Shown here: positions 56,013 to 64,000 of the stretch, piece after piece
How the letters are laid out: every line of letters starts with the position of its first letter
Position numbering within the stretch: position 1 is the stretch's first letter
DNA from: an uncultured Prevotella sp.
GTDB taxonomy: Bacteria; Bacteroidota; Bacteroidia; Bacteroidales; Bacteroidaceae
Length of the DNA stretch: 64,000 bases
Direction: 5' to 3'
Assembly: GCA_905211345.1 (NCBI GenBank)
Contig: CAJMAO010000004.1
Coordinates: forward strand, 5,949 to 69,948
Program-made: the position numbers and the translations under genes
Notes under the pieces: model-generated
What the model was told of the DNA's origin: nothing
Databases searched by the model: none
What the model saw: the letters and a program-made list of their open reading frames with translations, nothing else

Positions 56013-57368
56013 TTATTTTTTACGTTCGCCGGTGTCGTTGAATTTCATGGTGTTCCATTTTGAGATGGTGTGTTTAATGTCGTCTGCGCACGCTTTCAAG
56101 ACTGCTGTAATGGTTTTTGTCATAATGCCGGATGATCCCATGCGGCGAAGATGCGCCTGTTTTGACAGTTCGTTCGTGACGCTGTCAGATGACAGTTCCG
56201 GATTCCATGTCAGCCGTCCGAAGGCGTACCAGTATGTTTGCGGAAAGTTGCTTATGCGCCGGCAGGTTCCGTTGCGCTCTTGTCTTGACTGGATGTGTCG
56301 ACAGTCCGCGTCGTGCAGTATTACGTTTTCGGCTAGCGTATTGTTGCGGCTGCTTATGTTTTTGCCTGTGTACCAAATCACGAAACCTTTATAAGGTGCG
56401 AGAGCCTCGGCCAGTATGTTTACGCTGGAGCTCAGCGTTTGTATGTCTTTGTTCCCTTCATTCGGTTCGGAAGTGTCGACCGTTACGAAAAAACCGCCTA
56501 GATGTGGTATCTTTTTATAGATGTCTTTCGCTTTCTTTTTCCACCATTCCTTAATGGATTTGTCAGGAGGACGGTTTGCGCCCAACTCTCCGATGAGCGA
56601 CGGCGAATCGATGTCTACCTTGATATACGCCGTTATTCCGTATGGTTGCAACAGGTCGGCTATCACTTTTATCTTGTCTATATATTCATTTGTAAGCAGG
56701 TTTGATTTTGTGTTTGGCGCGTTTATCACTGTTCCGTTGATGCCTATGGCGGCATTAGCGCGGGCGAATGTTGTCAGCCTTTCTTTTTGGTCGATGCCCA
56801 TTGTGCCCATTTTCCCGTTGATGTCGCTCCAGTTAAGTAGGGGCAGTCCTGTGCTCCCATAAGCAGACTTGTCGCCGTCGGGTAGGGTGGGATTGAATAT
56901 ACGATGGTGGAAAACCGGGACGTAAGATTTAAATATTGGTGTTTTCGTTGCGGAAATGCCGCATACCGCTTGTTGCCTGAGCAGTTCGTAAGCTCCATAT
57001 AAAAGTCCGATGCTGCGCCGTGCCTTGATTATTGTTCGTCCTCCTTTGCGCGGGCGGATTATGACAAAGCCTCCGTTGTCGGGCATTTTGTTGTCTTTTT
57101 TCAGTGTTACGGCCCGTCCACGCCAGTAATTCAATAGTTCGCGTACCGCAGTTTGCGCCGTTTCCGATTTGTCTTTTGTCTCGATGCGTGCGCAGTCGTA
57201 TATCCTTTCCATGCCCAGCCAGAACGGCATGATTTTATTATCGCCGGGTTGTTGGCCGCTGGCGTTTTGGGTAGCGAGCACCGTTAAGACCATAATAATC
57301 AGGGCCGTGCCGATTATTCTCGTTCGTGTAGTAGGCGACATGCGTTTTCCTTTTTTGCCGTATGCCAT
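56013..57368 (-). CDS. Shortened GH67 alpha-glucuronidase-like protein
   Basis: Clear GH67 similarity over the N-terminal domain (RSIGLLYGAYELLRQQ) and the first half of the barrel: NPTLPDGDKSAYGSTGLPLL, RANAAIGINGTVINAPN, LLQPYGITAYIKVDIDSP and IPHLGGFFVTVDTSEPNEG (the Glu expected as acid). At 451 residues it is far shorter than GH67 enzymes (about 700). After VIWYTGKN the segment that normally holds the nucleophilic Asp/Glu pair (around GPIDFQ and MMEFQ) is lacking, and the sequence resumes at the YAFGRLTWNPELS motif. There is no frameshift, so this is an in-frame shortening. It may be inactive or altered in function. Membrane or signal segment at about residues 18-38. Confidence 0.72.
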   Translation of the reverse strand: MAYGKKGKRMSPTTRTRIIGTALIIMVLTVLATQNASGQQPGDNKIMPFWLGMERIYDCARIETKDKSETAQTAVRELLNYWRGRAVTLKKDNKMPDNGGFVIIRPRKGGRTIIKARRSIGLLYGAYELLRQQAVCGISATKTPIFKSYVPVFHHRIFNPTLPDGDKSAYGSTGLPLLNWSDINGKMGTMGIDQKERLTTFARANAAIGINGTVINAPNTKSNLLTNEYIDKIKVIADLLQPYGITAYIKVDIDSPSLIGELGANRPPDKSIKEWWKKKAKDIYKKIPHLGGFFVTVDTSEPNEGNKDIQTLSSSVNILAEALAPYKGFVIWYTGKNISSRNNTLAENVILHDADCRHIQSRQERNGTCRRISNFPQTYWYAFGRLTWNPELSSDSVTNELSKQAHLRRMGSSGIMTKTITAVLKACADDIKHTISKWNTMKFNDTGERKK

Positions 57369-57414
57369 CGGAATTACTTTTTTTCGCGGATGATACTGTT
57401 GTTATAAATAAAGC

Positions 57415-57450
57415 GAGTGGCCGTCGGCTTTTATTGCCCGATGGCCACTC
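57415..57450 (-). terminator. Hairpin terminator behind the sigma factor/49-residue ORF unit
   Basis: GAGTGGCCGTCGG pairs with CCGATGGCCACTC (one mismatch); T-rich flanks follow on both strands. It separates the sigma unit from the GH67-like gene. Confidence 0.75.
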
Positions 57451-57478
57451 TCGTTTGTTTTTATTATGAAAAATTTAA

Positions 57479-57628
57479 CTATGCGTTGCCTTTTTGTATT
57501 TGTCTTATGGCAACTTCTATCCGTACTTTGAGCTCTTCTTTTTCCTCTTTGCTCAGTCCGGACACATTTATATTATTGATGCAGATCAGCTTCTCCTTTA
57601 TTTTACTTATGTTCCGTTTGCTTGCCAT
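57479..57628 (-). CDS. 49-residue hypothetical protein downstream of the ECF sigma factor
   Basis: An ORF of 49 codons starting MASKRNISKIKEKLI and ending RQIQKGNA. It is strongly charged and helical (SKEEKEELKVRIEVAIRQ), without a membrane segment. It lies 54 nt behind the sigma gene and is followed by a terminator, as expected for a real second gene. A small sigma-binding or regulatory role is possible but not shown. Confidence 0.55.
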   Translation of the reverse strand: MASKRNISKIKEKLICINNINVSGLSKEEKEELKVRIEVAIRQIQKGNA

Positions 57629-57682
57629 TTCCTGCTTTTTTGTATTATGACGGCCAAACGGTGTATCTGTACTCTTTATTTT

Positions 57683-58186
57683 TCATATTCTTGCGGCCAT
57701 GAAGCGCAATCTTAGCAGGCTGCGGTGCATCAGGTTCCTTACCGATTGGTAGTTTATGCCCATTATCCGGCAAATGTCGTCATACTTGCGCTGCTCCACA
57801 TAATAGAGTTTTATTATTTCCTGCTGTCTTGGCGAGAGGCATCTTACAAATTCTTTCAGCCTGTTGTGCTTTTTCTGTTCTTCCTCGATGCGCTCCATGT
57901 CGTATGTCTCGCTGTCGTCGCGGAGGGCTTTCAGGCTGTTCTCGTCCATTTCGTTGTCGCTTACATGGCTGTTATGTCTGAATTCGTCGTTAATCCTGTT
58001 CCTTAATGATACATAAAGATAAGATTCGATGTTGGCGATTGTTTCCAGTTCGTTTTTCTTTGTATAAAGTTTTACGAAAACGTCTTGGATGCAATCTTTG
58101 ACCATTTCGCGGTCGGTGGTGAATTTCATTCCGAACGTGAATAAGTCGTCAATTGTTTTGTCGTAAAGGTCGGTAAAGTTAATCAT
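57683..58186 (-). CDS. ECF-type RNA polymerase sigma factor
   Basis: A 167-residue sigma-70 family protein with only regions 2 and 4. Region 2 includes DCIQDVFVKLYTKKNELETI and SYLYVSLRNRINDEFRH; region 4 includes LSPRQQEIIKLYYVEQRKYD and GINYQSVRNLMHRSLLRLR. Most Bacteroidota homologues are followed by a FecR anti-sigma gene and a SusC-type transporter; neither is present here. Instead a 49-residue ORF follows. It lies inside the carbohydrate locus and may control it. A candidate -7 box precedes it. Confidence 0.92.
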   Translation of the reverse strand: MINFTDLYDKTIDDLFTFGMKFTTDREMVKDCIQDVFVKLYTKKNELETIANIESYLYVSLRNRINDEFRHNSHVSDNEMDENSLKALRDDSETYDMERIEEEQKKHNRLKEFVRCLSPRQQEIIKLYYVEQRKYDDICRIMGINYQSVRNLMHRSLLRLRFMAARI

Positions 58187-58206
58187 AGGTTTTCATACTT
58201 TGCTTG

Positions 58207-58214
58207 CAAAATTA
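58207..58214 (-). promoter_or_regulatory. Candidate -7 box for the sigma factor gene
   Basis: The minus strand reads TAATTTTG, 21 nt before the ATG at 58186. No clear -33 element. Confidence 0.5.
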
Positions 58215-58261
58215 AAAGTGAAAGCCTTAAAATATTGGGAATATTTGATTAAAAAATATGA

Positions 58262-58296
58262 AAAACAGGTATTGACGGGTTAAATCAATACCTGTT
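58262..58296 (-). terminator. Terminator of the beta-helix/TIM-barrel fusion gene
   Basis: AACAGGTATTGA and TCAATACCTGTT form a perfect 12-bp stem; on the minus strand it is followed by TTTTC. It lies 23 nt after the stop at 58319. A further small palindrome AATCCGAAAATCGGATT (58304-58320) touches the stop codon. Confidence 0.8.
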
Positions 58297-58318
58297 ATCA
58301 GTTAATCCGAAAATCGGA

Positions 58319-61300
58319 TTACAATCTTTCCAACCATAGAATTGCCTTGTCGCCGGTGTCTAAAACCGTCTTGCCGCCGTCGAATTTCTGTTTTTTCACC
58401 AGTGTTTCCACCTTTCCGCTCTTTGCGTCGATGCTGTGTATGGCGTATGTCCCGGGTTCAACGTCGCTGAACGACGGCGTGCCGCCGTGGCAGTAGATTA
58501 CGTATCCTGTTTCGGGCGCGCCGATAACCTGTTGATTGGAATCGCCTTCGCCGCTTACATAGTTCATCTTCGCTACGGAACTGAGGAACTTGGCATCCTT
58601 CACCGGTACGTTGGGGCACGAGCCTCCGGCCATGAGTATCGCCCATCCGTATTGCGGATACTGCTGGGCGAAGAACGTAACGGCCTTGTCGGGATACTTT
58701 GTTCGGTATTCCTTAACGGCCTTGTAAGCCTCGGCGAAGCCTGTCTTGCCCACTTTCATCTTGCGCATGAACTGGCGCGGGGCCATGTTGTGTCCTGCGG
58801 GAGGTGCCCACAGCCCCTCGGTGTTGTAGTGCCAATACCTTATATCTATAATGTCAACCACCTTGGAAAGTTCCGGGTCGGCCAGTATTGCGTCTTGCGC
58901 ATCCTTAGGACAGCTGAGCGCTATCATCGGGTGGCTGCCCGTCTCGGCTTCCCATTCGGCGATAGTCTCGAGCCAGAAGCGGGTGAAATGCAACGGCCCC
59001 GTGTATTCGTCGCTTATCAGTTGCACTACGTTCTTGTCGTCTTTGAAGCTCTCAAGGCAGTGGCGTATGTATTGTTTGTGCAGTTCGCGCAGTTTCGGAT
59101 TGTTGATGTCGTAGAACTGTTCGGCCATGAAAATACGCTTGTCGCCGGTGAAAGGCACAGGTTCGGGAAAGTCGGTGCCGTTCACGTTGTTCACTGGTCG
59201 CCACGGACAGTCCACCCAGTGGGCTCCGGCCTCTAGGATGTTGTGCTGGAAATAATTCTCATGGAACAGCATCACGCCGCGGCGCGCGCCTTTCTTTGCG
59301 AACTCTTTCAGGCGCGCCCAGTACCACAGGTTGGGCTTTGTGAGGTCATACAGGCTGAGCCCGTCCCACGCGGTGCCCTTGCCCGTGCGTGAAAATGCCT
59401 GTTCATAGAACGGCGCCTCTACGTTGCCGTCGGCGCGGCGCACGCGCTCATGGTCGGTGCGGCGCAGGTCATACCACAGTCCGTAATGGTGGTCTAGCAG
59501 GCAGAAGTTGCGCTCGGCCAAGTAGTTTACCACCGAGTCTATGCGGTCGGTCCAGCCGGTGCCCTCGCGTCCGGGCACGAATCGTGTTATCGCCGGGCGC
59601 GCGCCTTTCTTCGTGAAGTTGTCTTTCACGCGGCCAGCCCACCACGGAATGTTGTAGCTTCCGCCCGTTATGAGGCGTCCGTTGAGGGTTATGTGGCCGT
59701 TGGTTATGGCATAGTCGGCCTTGATGGCTATCTTGCTTTTCATCGGCAGGCGTGGTGTTTTCACGTCTTTGATGTCTTTCACACCTTCAGGAGCTACGCT
59801 TGCGGTGTATGGCACGGAGTCAATCCACATCTCCAGCGTCAGCCTCGGCTGTGTGAGTGATATGCGTGCCATTTCCTGTGCCTGCGCTATTTCGGGGCTG
59901 CTTGAGGCGTTGGTGTTTCTCGGAAGTATGTATCCGTTCACCGTGTTGTCCTTGCCCATTCGCGCTTCTAGCTGCGCGTAGAACAGGCTTCGCGGCCTTA
60001 CGTGGTCGTTGCTGCTCGTCCATTCGCCGTTGCCGGTCAGCGTTCCCCAGCATCCGTGGGCGCTGCTGCGGTTGTCAGCGTCGGGCGAATAGCACCACAG
60101 CGTGGAGCCTGTGCACTGCCACATCATGCTGTTGGCCGTGTTCCAGCCCGTTCCGAACTGGAACTGTTCCAAGTTCTTGAAAGCTATGTCGTTGCCGTCG
60201 ATGTTTACGATGTCAAACAGCAGTCCGGCCGCCCACGACCCTATGCTGCCGCTGAAGCCGAGGCTTTCCTCGCCCTCGCACTGCACGAAGGCGTTAGGCC
60301 CGGCCGCGCAGAAGCCAGCCGCGAAGTCGTGCAGGCCGTGGCGCGACACGCAACGCTGTATCAGCGTCTGCTGTCCGCGCGTAAGGAATACGCCCCGGCG
60401 CCATCCGCCTACTTCCGATACGGGTTCGTCGGCAATGCAGTCTTCAACGGTTATGCGGCTCGTCTGTTTCTGTAGGTTGACCGCGCTGCCTGCAAAGTGC
60501 CTGAAGTTGACACGGCGCACCCAGCAATCGCGCGCGTTTTCAACCCATACGCCGTCCCAGCAGTGGTCTTCATCCTTCGGATTCCATGAATTATGGTCCG
60601 ATGCCAGTGTAAGGTTCTCTACGCCGCACTCGGTCAGTTCCGCAGCGTTGTAGCCGGTTACGATGTATCCGCCGCCGTATTTCGAATCGAGCGTCGTGGT
60701 AATAGGCGCGTCGAGGGTTACGCTGTTGCCGTTGACGGTCTTGACGGTCCTGTCCCATGTTATGTCAATGTCGGTAGGCTTCCAGCCGGTATAGTCAAGT
60801 CCGCCGCCGAAGTCGTGGCAGGCCAGCGACTCTATCCACTCTTTTGTCGAGGGGCGTATTATCCTCACACGGTCGCCTGCCTTAAGGCCGCCGGCCTCTG
60901 CCAGCGTCAGCGTTACGGCTCCGGCCTTCACCTTGTCGCCGCTAAGGGCTATCGTGTCGCCGCCGGTCATGCTCATGCCACCTTCTATATATATAAGCGC
61001 TCCACGGTCTACGCCGCGTTTTACTACCGTCGTCTTGCCGCGTCCCGACCCCCTGAGCACCACGCCCGAGGCTTTTACGCGCAGCGGCTGGCCTATGTAG
61101 AATGTGCCTTCGCCCAGCAAAACAGCTCCGCGGCGGCCGTAGGCGTCGGGCTTGAGTTTTGACACGTAGTCGATGGCCCGTTGCAATATGCCGTAACTGT
61201 CGCCGTCGGCACTTGCCACGTATACGGCGTTCTGTACGTCGGGAATGGCCAGCTCCGATGCGTGGTAGCCGCAAGTGGAGTAGTCCATCGGGATGTACAC

Positions 61301-61393
61301 TTCCTTTTTCGCCTTTCCTGCCAAGGCTTGCGTCGTGCAGAATGTTATGGCGAGCAGCGCAGGCAGGCAGCGTTTGATGATGTTGTTGTTCAT
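58319..61393 (-). CDS. Secreted fusion: pectate-lyase-like beta-helix plus C-terminal TIM-barrel (DUF6298-like)
   Basis: A signal peptide (about residues 1-26) is followed by a parallel beta-helix to about residue 540, with RRGAVLLGEGTFYIGQPLRV, GVVLRGSGRGKTTVVKRG and rungs such as GVENLTLASDHNSWN. From about 560 a second part has barrel-like features: FCLLDHHYGLWYDLRRTDHE, ARRGVMLFHENYFQHNILE, KNVVQLISDEYTGPLHFTRF and VDIIDIRYWHYN. I associate this part with DUF6298. Each half could be catalytic on pectin. I know no tested activity. It is a single-gene unit with its own terminator, upstream of the sigma gene. Confidence 0.65.
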   Translation of the reverse strand: MNNNIIKRCLPALLAITFCTTQALAGKAKKEVYIPMDYSTCGYHASELAIPDVQNAVYVASADGDSYGILQRAIDYVSKLKPDAYGRRGAVLLGEGTFYIGQPLRVKASGVVLRGSGRGKTTVVKRGVDRGALIYIEGGMSMTGGDTIALSGDKVKAGAVTLTLAEAGGLKAGDRVRIIRPSTKEWIESLACHDFGGGLDYTGWKPTDIDITWDRTVKTVNGNSVTLDAPITTTLDSKYGGGYIVTGYNAAELTECGVENLTLASDHNSWNPKDEDHCWDGVWVENARDCWVRRVNFRHFAGSAVNLQKQTSRITVEDCIADEPVSEVGGWRRGVFLTRGQQTLIQRCVSRHGLHDFAAGFCAAGPNAFVQCEGEESLGFSGSIGSWAAGLLFDIVNIDGNDIAFKNLEQFQFGTGWNTANSMMWQCTGSTLWCYSPDADNRSSAHGCWGTLTGNGEWTSSNDHVRPRSLFYAQLEARMGKDNTVNGYILPRNTNASSSPEIAQAQEMARISLTQPRLTLEMWIDSVPYTASVAPEGVKDIKDVKTPRLPMKSKIAIKADYAITNGHITLNGRLITGGSYNIPWWAGRVKDNFTKKGARPAITRFVPGREGTGWTDRIDSVVNYLAERNFCLLDHHYGLWYDLRRTDHERVRRADGNVEAPFYEQAFSRTGKGTAWDGLSLYDLTKPNLWYWARLKEFAKKGARRGVMLFHENYFQHNILEAGAHWVDCPWRPVNNVNGTDFPEPVPFTGDKRIFMAEQFYDINNPKLRELHKQYIRHCLESFKDDKNVVQLISDEYTGPLHFTRFWLETIAEWEAETGSHPMIALSCPKDAQDAILADPELSKVVDIIDIRYWHYNTEGLWAPPAGHNMAPRQFMRKMKVGKTGFAEAYKAVKEYRTKYPDKAVTFFAQQYPQYGWAILMAGGSCPNVPVKDAKFLSSVAKMNYVSGEGDSNQQVIGAPETGYVIYCHGGTPSFSDVEPGTYAIHSIDAKSGKVETLVKKQKFDGGKTVLDTGDKAILWLERL

Positions 61394-61674
61394 TGTCGAT
61401 TATGTTTTCAGATTTTCCGACTTGTGTTTCTTGTTTAACGACGATTTACCTTGTTTATTGTACTTGTCTTTTTAGGGACTTTTTGTAGCGTATGCGGCGT
61501 ATTAACAATATTTTGCCAAACCGGCAGGAAAAGTGTTAATTATTGATTGTTAAAATGCTTTTCATGCGTGTTTCATTGTCTTTTATCCGGTATTTATGAT
61601 TTTATGGAATAGTATGTAACGTTTTGACAGATAGTGGATTATGGCTTTTATGCGGTTCGCGCGGGTATTCCCGT

Positions 61675-61761
61675 TTTATGAAAGACCGCCTTTCGCGACG
61701 TAAAAGACGGTCTTTTGTAGAGCGAAAGGCCGTTAACGGTAAGGCAAAAGGCCGCAAAACC
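61675..61761. repeat. 22-nt-period tetramer element, copy G
   Basis: Core G positions are 61684, 61706, 61728 and 61750 (exact 22-nt step). Unit 1 GAAAGACCGCCTTTCGCG is itself nearly palindromic. It lies in the 796-nt divergent gap between the fusion gene and the TolB-like gene. The rest of this gap is AT-rich with three ATGTTAA repeats near 61867-61905 and the promoter at 62048; no ORF is supported. Confidence 0.88.
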
Positions 61762-62047
61762 ACTACTTTTTGACAGCAGACAGCCGTGAATAGCATGGCT
61801 TGTTAAAGTTTTATATGCCGTTCGCACACGTCTTAGGGCTGTATTTACGTTTGGTCGTCCTATTTTATGTTAAATCCAAATGTTAATCAAACGTCAGCCC
61901 AATGTTAATAAACGATTATTACTGAAATAAAGAAAGGTTATGGTGACGTTATATGGTGTTTTTACGAATGGAATCCGTTAAAGTGTAAACGGATAATTTA
62001 CACTATTTAAAAATACTTCTCTTTTATTTAAAAAACGTTGATAAATC

Positions 62048-62079
62048 TTTGTTAATTTAATGTCCTTTTGCTATCTTTG
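62048..62079 (+). promoter_or_regulatory. Bacteroidota promoter of the TolB-like gene
   Basis: -33 TTTG (62048-62051) and -7 TATCTTTG (62072-62079) are separated by 20 nt. The leader to the ATG at 62190 is about 100 nt. Confidence 0.8.
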
Positions 62080-62189
62080 CATCGTTCACATTAGTGTGAA
62101 TTGTATATATTAAATAGGTACAGCGTGTTCATGGATTTTATTCTTATCGGTGTACAAACTGCTTGATTAACAAATAAAATGCAATATAT

Positions 62190-63206
62190 ATGAAAAGAAC
62201 ATTGTTTATATTGGCTCTTTCCATGATTGTTGTCATGGCCGGTGCCAAGAGGGTTAAGTTTGATTATTCACTTGTGTTCGTGCCGGAGGAGGGCGGCGTA
62301 AAGTTTGAGAAGATAACCGACGATGCCGACCGCGTGGCCGACTACGACGGTAACATCGTCAGCAGGGCGTCGAGCATATTCGGCTCACGCAAGTCTACGG
62401 CCATGGACTGGTGGGTTGTGCCGCAGATAGCGCTCTCGCCCGACGGCAAGCGCATTGGCTATATCAATGAGAAAAACGGAACTACCAATATTATGATAAA
62501 AAGCTCGTCGACGGGAGGAGCCAGCGTGCAGCGCACGTTCCGCACCAATGTGCAGGGCTTTTCGTGGAGTCCCGACGGCAAGACGCTATGTTTCACGGAA
62601 ATACGCAACGGCCATCAGGGCATCTATCTCGTTGACGCCAACCAAGGCACAATAGTTCGCCAGATTTCCAACGGTAACGAGAACGACCTAGGCGGAGTTA
62701 TAACCCCTGACGGCAACACCATCTTCTTCCACCGCGGCGAGGGGCTTGAGAGCTACAGCCTGTGGAGCTATGACAGGAAGACCAACCTGTTCTCCAACTA
62801 TTCGCGAGGCATGACCGTGTGCCTTATCCCCGGCACTCAGGACGAGGTTTATTGCGCACGCTTCACCAGCAATAAGGAGAGCGAGATATGGCGCGTCAAC
62901 TTCAGGACCGGCGTTGAGGAGGTGATACTCTCGCAACCGGAAAAGAGCTTTACCACCCCGCAGCTCTCGCCCGACGGCAAATGGCTGCTCGTGACTGGCA
63001 ACAGCAAGTCGGAAAAAGAGGGAATAGTAAACACTGACATCTACGTAGTGCGCACTGACGGCACCCAACTGACACAGTTGACGTATCACCCGGGTAACGA
63101 CCTCTCGGCAGTATGGAGTCCCGACGGACGCAGCATATTTTTCCTGTCGCAGCGTGGATCGGCCGACCGCGTGTACAACGTATGGCGTATGGACTTTAAC
63201 TTGTAA
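62190..63206 (+). CDS. Exported TolB-like PD40 beta-propeller protein
   Basis: A signal peptide (MKRTLFILALSMIVVMAGA) precedes a 338-residue propeller. At least five PD40 blades are visible by their motif: ALSPDGKRIGYI, SWSPDGKTLCF, ITPDGNTIFF, QLSPDGKWLLV and VWSPDGRSIFF. There is no lipobox Cys. TolB-like propellers act in the periplasm as binding scaffolds or sensors; no enzyme residues are evident. It is followed 44 nt later by an outer-membrane barrel gene, so the two may be co-expressed from the promoter at 62048. Confidence 0.85.
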   Translation: MKRTLFILALSMIVVMAGAKRVKFDYSLVFVPEEGGVKFEKITDDADRVADYDGNIVSRASSIFGSRKSTAMDWWVVPQIALSPDGKRIGYINEKNGTTNIMIKSSSTGGASVQRTFRTNVQGFSWSPDGKTLCFTEIRNGHQGIYLVDANQGTIVRQISNGNENDLGGVITPDGNTIFFHRGEGLESYSLWSYDRKTNLFSNYSRGMTVCLIPGTQDEVYCARFTSNKESEIWRVNFRTGVEEVILSQPEKSFTTPQLSPDGKWLLVTGNSKSEKEGIVNTDIYVVRTDGTQLTQLTYHPGNDLSAVWSPDGRSIFFLSQRGSADRVYNVWRMDFNL

Positions 63207-63250
63207 TTATTTTTAAACCAACTTATTTATTAACAAAACATTTTTACACA

Positions 63251-63931
63251 ATGAAAAAGTTATTTGTAGCAGCCGTTTGCGCCGTATTCGCGCTTACGGC
63301 ATCAGCCCAGAGGGCAAGCAGCACGTCTTCATCTTTCTTCTCAACCGAGAAGGCTGACGAGGGAGTAAGGTTCGGTGTACGCGCCGGTCTTAACTTCGCT
63401 AACCTTTCAGGCGATAATCTTGACCTTGACAGCCGTACCTCTTTCCACGTAGGTGTGATAGCAGACATCCCCTTGATGCAGAGTCTTTACATCCAAACAG
63501 GTCTCTATTTCCAAAGCAAGGGAGCGAAAAACGAGTATACTATGGAATATAACGGCTATGACGCAAAGATAGAAGATACATATAGTCCGATGTATCTCTC
63601 TATCCCCGTATTGGCTTCTTATCGTTACAACTTCAGCGACGCGTTGCAGTTGCAGGTTAATTTCGGTCCTTACTTCGCTTACGGAATAGCCGGGAAACAT
63701 AAAATAGAGGCATCTGTAGCAGGTCAGTCTGCCGATGCTGATGAAAAACTTTTTGACAGCGATGAGGGTGATTGGAACGCGTTTGACTGCGGTTTGCAGG
63801 TAGGTGCCGGCCTTACTTTCGCAAAGCACTATTACCTTGGCTTCACTTATGATTTCGGTTTGACCGAAGTTGCTGAAGACAGTGATGTTACTAACAGCAA
63901 CTGGATGATAAGCCTCGGTTACAACTTCTGA
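63251..63931 (+). CDS. Outer-membrane beta-barrel protein (porin family, PorT-like)
   Basis: A signal peptide (MKKLFVAAVCAVFALTASAQ) is followed by a 200-residue barrel of alternating strands: VRFGVRAGLNFANLSG at the first strand, SLYIQTGLYFQSKG, SIPVLASYRYNF, LQLQVNFGPYFAYGIAG and a C-terminal MISLGYNF ending in Phe, as required for barrel insertion. It is about the size of eight-stranded proteins. It may be structural or a small channel; no ligand can be inferred. Confidence 0.87.
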   Translation: MKKLFVAAVCAVFALTASAQRASSTSSSFFSTEKADEGVRFGVRAGLNFANLSGDNLDLDSRTSFHVGVIADIPLMQSLYIQTGLYFQSKGAKNEYTMEYNGYDAKIEDTYSPMYLSIPVLASYRYNFSDALQLQVNFGPYFAYGIAGKHKIEASVAGQSADADEKLFDSDEGDWNAFDCGLQVGAGLTFAKHYYLGFTYDFGLTEVAEDSDVTNSNWMISLGYNF

Positions 63932-64000
63932 TTTTAAGTTAGACAATCAAAATGATATGGAAAGCCCTAAGCCTGTAAGGCGAGGGTAAAAAACGCCCCG

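Noticed and set aside
56013..57368. The GH67-like gene as a frameshifted full-length enzyme
   Set aside because: Other frames in the region do not supply the missing catalytic segment; the shortening is in frame.
63965..63986. A terminator after the porin gene
   Set aside because: A small CCCT/AGGG plus GCCT/AGGC hairpin exists but no T-run follows before the window ends.

Overview
This 64 kb window comes from a member of the Bacteroidota, most likely order Bacteroidales and possibly Prevotellaceae. The support is: several starts preceded by the Bacteroidota -7 box TAnnTTTG, few Shine-Dalgarno sites, SGNH esterases and glycoside hydrolases with signal peptides, an ECF sigma factor of the Bacteroidota type, and lineage-typical families (DUF1573, DUF3826, DUF5703, thioester-less alpha-2-macroglobulin, queuosine salvage pair). 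No rRNA, tRNA, transposase, phage gene or CRISPR array was seen.

Layout. 1-28.7 kb is mostly housekeeping: a patatin/BamA-type outer-membrane phospholipase cut by the left edge; queF and a queuosine-precursor transporter; class I fumarase; NhaA; a nitroreductase; a YitT-xpt-ygbA operon; an A2M-DUF1573-meaB-ispH operon with a canonical promoter; a DUF5703/GH78 pair; and a small redox operon (amidohydrolase, flavin reductase, ABM monooxygenase) divergent from an AraC regulator. 28.8-61.4 kb is a pectin-type carbohydrate locus, all on the minus strand: SGNH esterase, GH106, two GH2, a beta-propeller/GH2 fusion, a lipoprotein hydrolase, a signal-less GH78, an MFS transporter, a GH141-like beta-helix protein, GH127, DUF3826, a TIM-barrel isomerase, a shortened GH67-like protein, an ECF sigma factor with a 49-residue ORF, and a beta-helix/TIM-barrel fusion. 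The enzyme set resembles rhamnogalacturonan-II degradation in Bacteroides, but the window holds no SusC/SusD pair. 62-64 kb carries a TolB-like propeller protein and an outer-membrane beta-barrel on the plus strand.

How the genes work together. Secreted hydrolases would trim rhamnose-, galactose-, arabinose-, fucose- and uronate-containing side chains. The MFS transporter, whose gene overlaps that of the signal-less GH78, would import a rhamnosylated product for cleavage in the cytoplasm. Regulation may pass through the ECF sigma factor.

The most unusual signal is non-coding. Seven intergenic loci carry an element of four units at an exact 22-nt period (about 88-90 nt). Units 1+2 and 3+4 are mutually complementary in several copies, and the complementarity is kept although the bases differ between copies. 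Every copy lies upstream of a minus-strand gene start. A second set of short palindromes has entered the patatin reading frame without breaking it.
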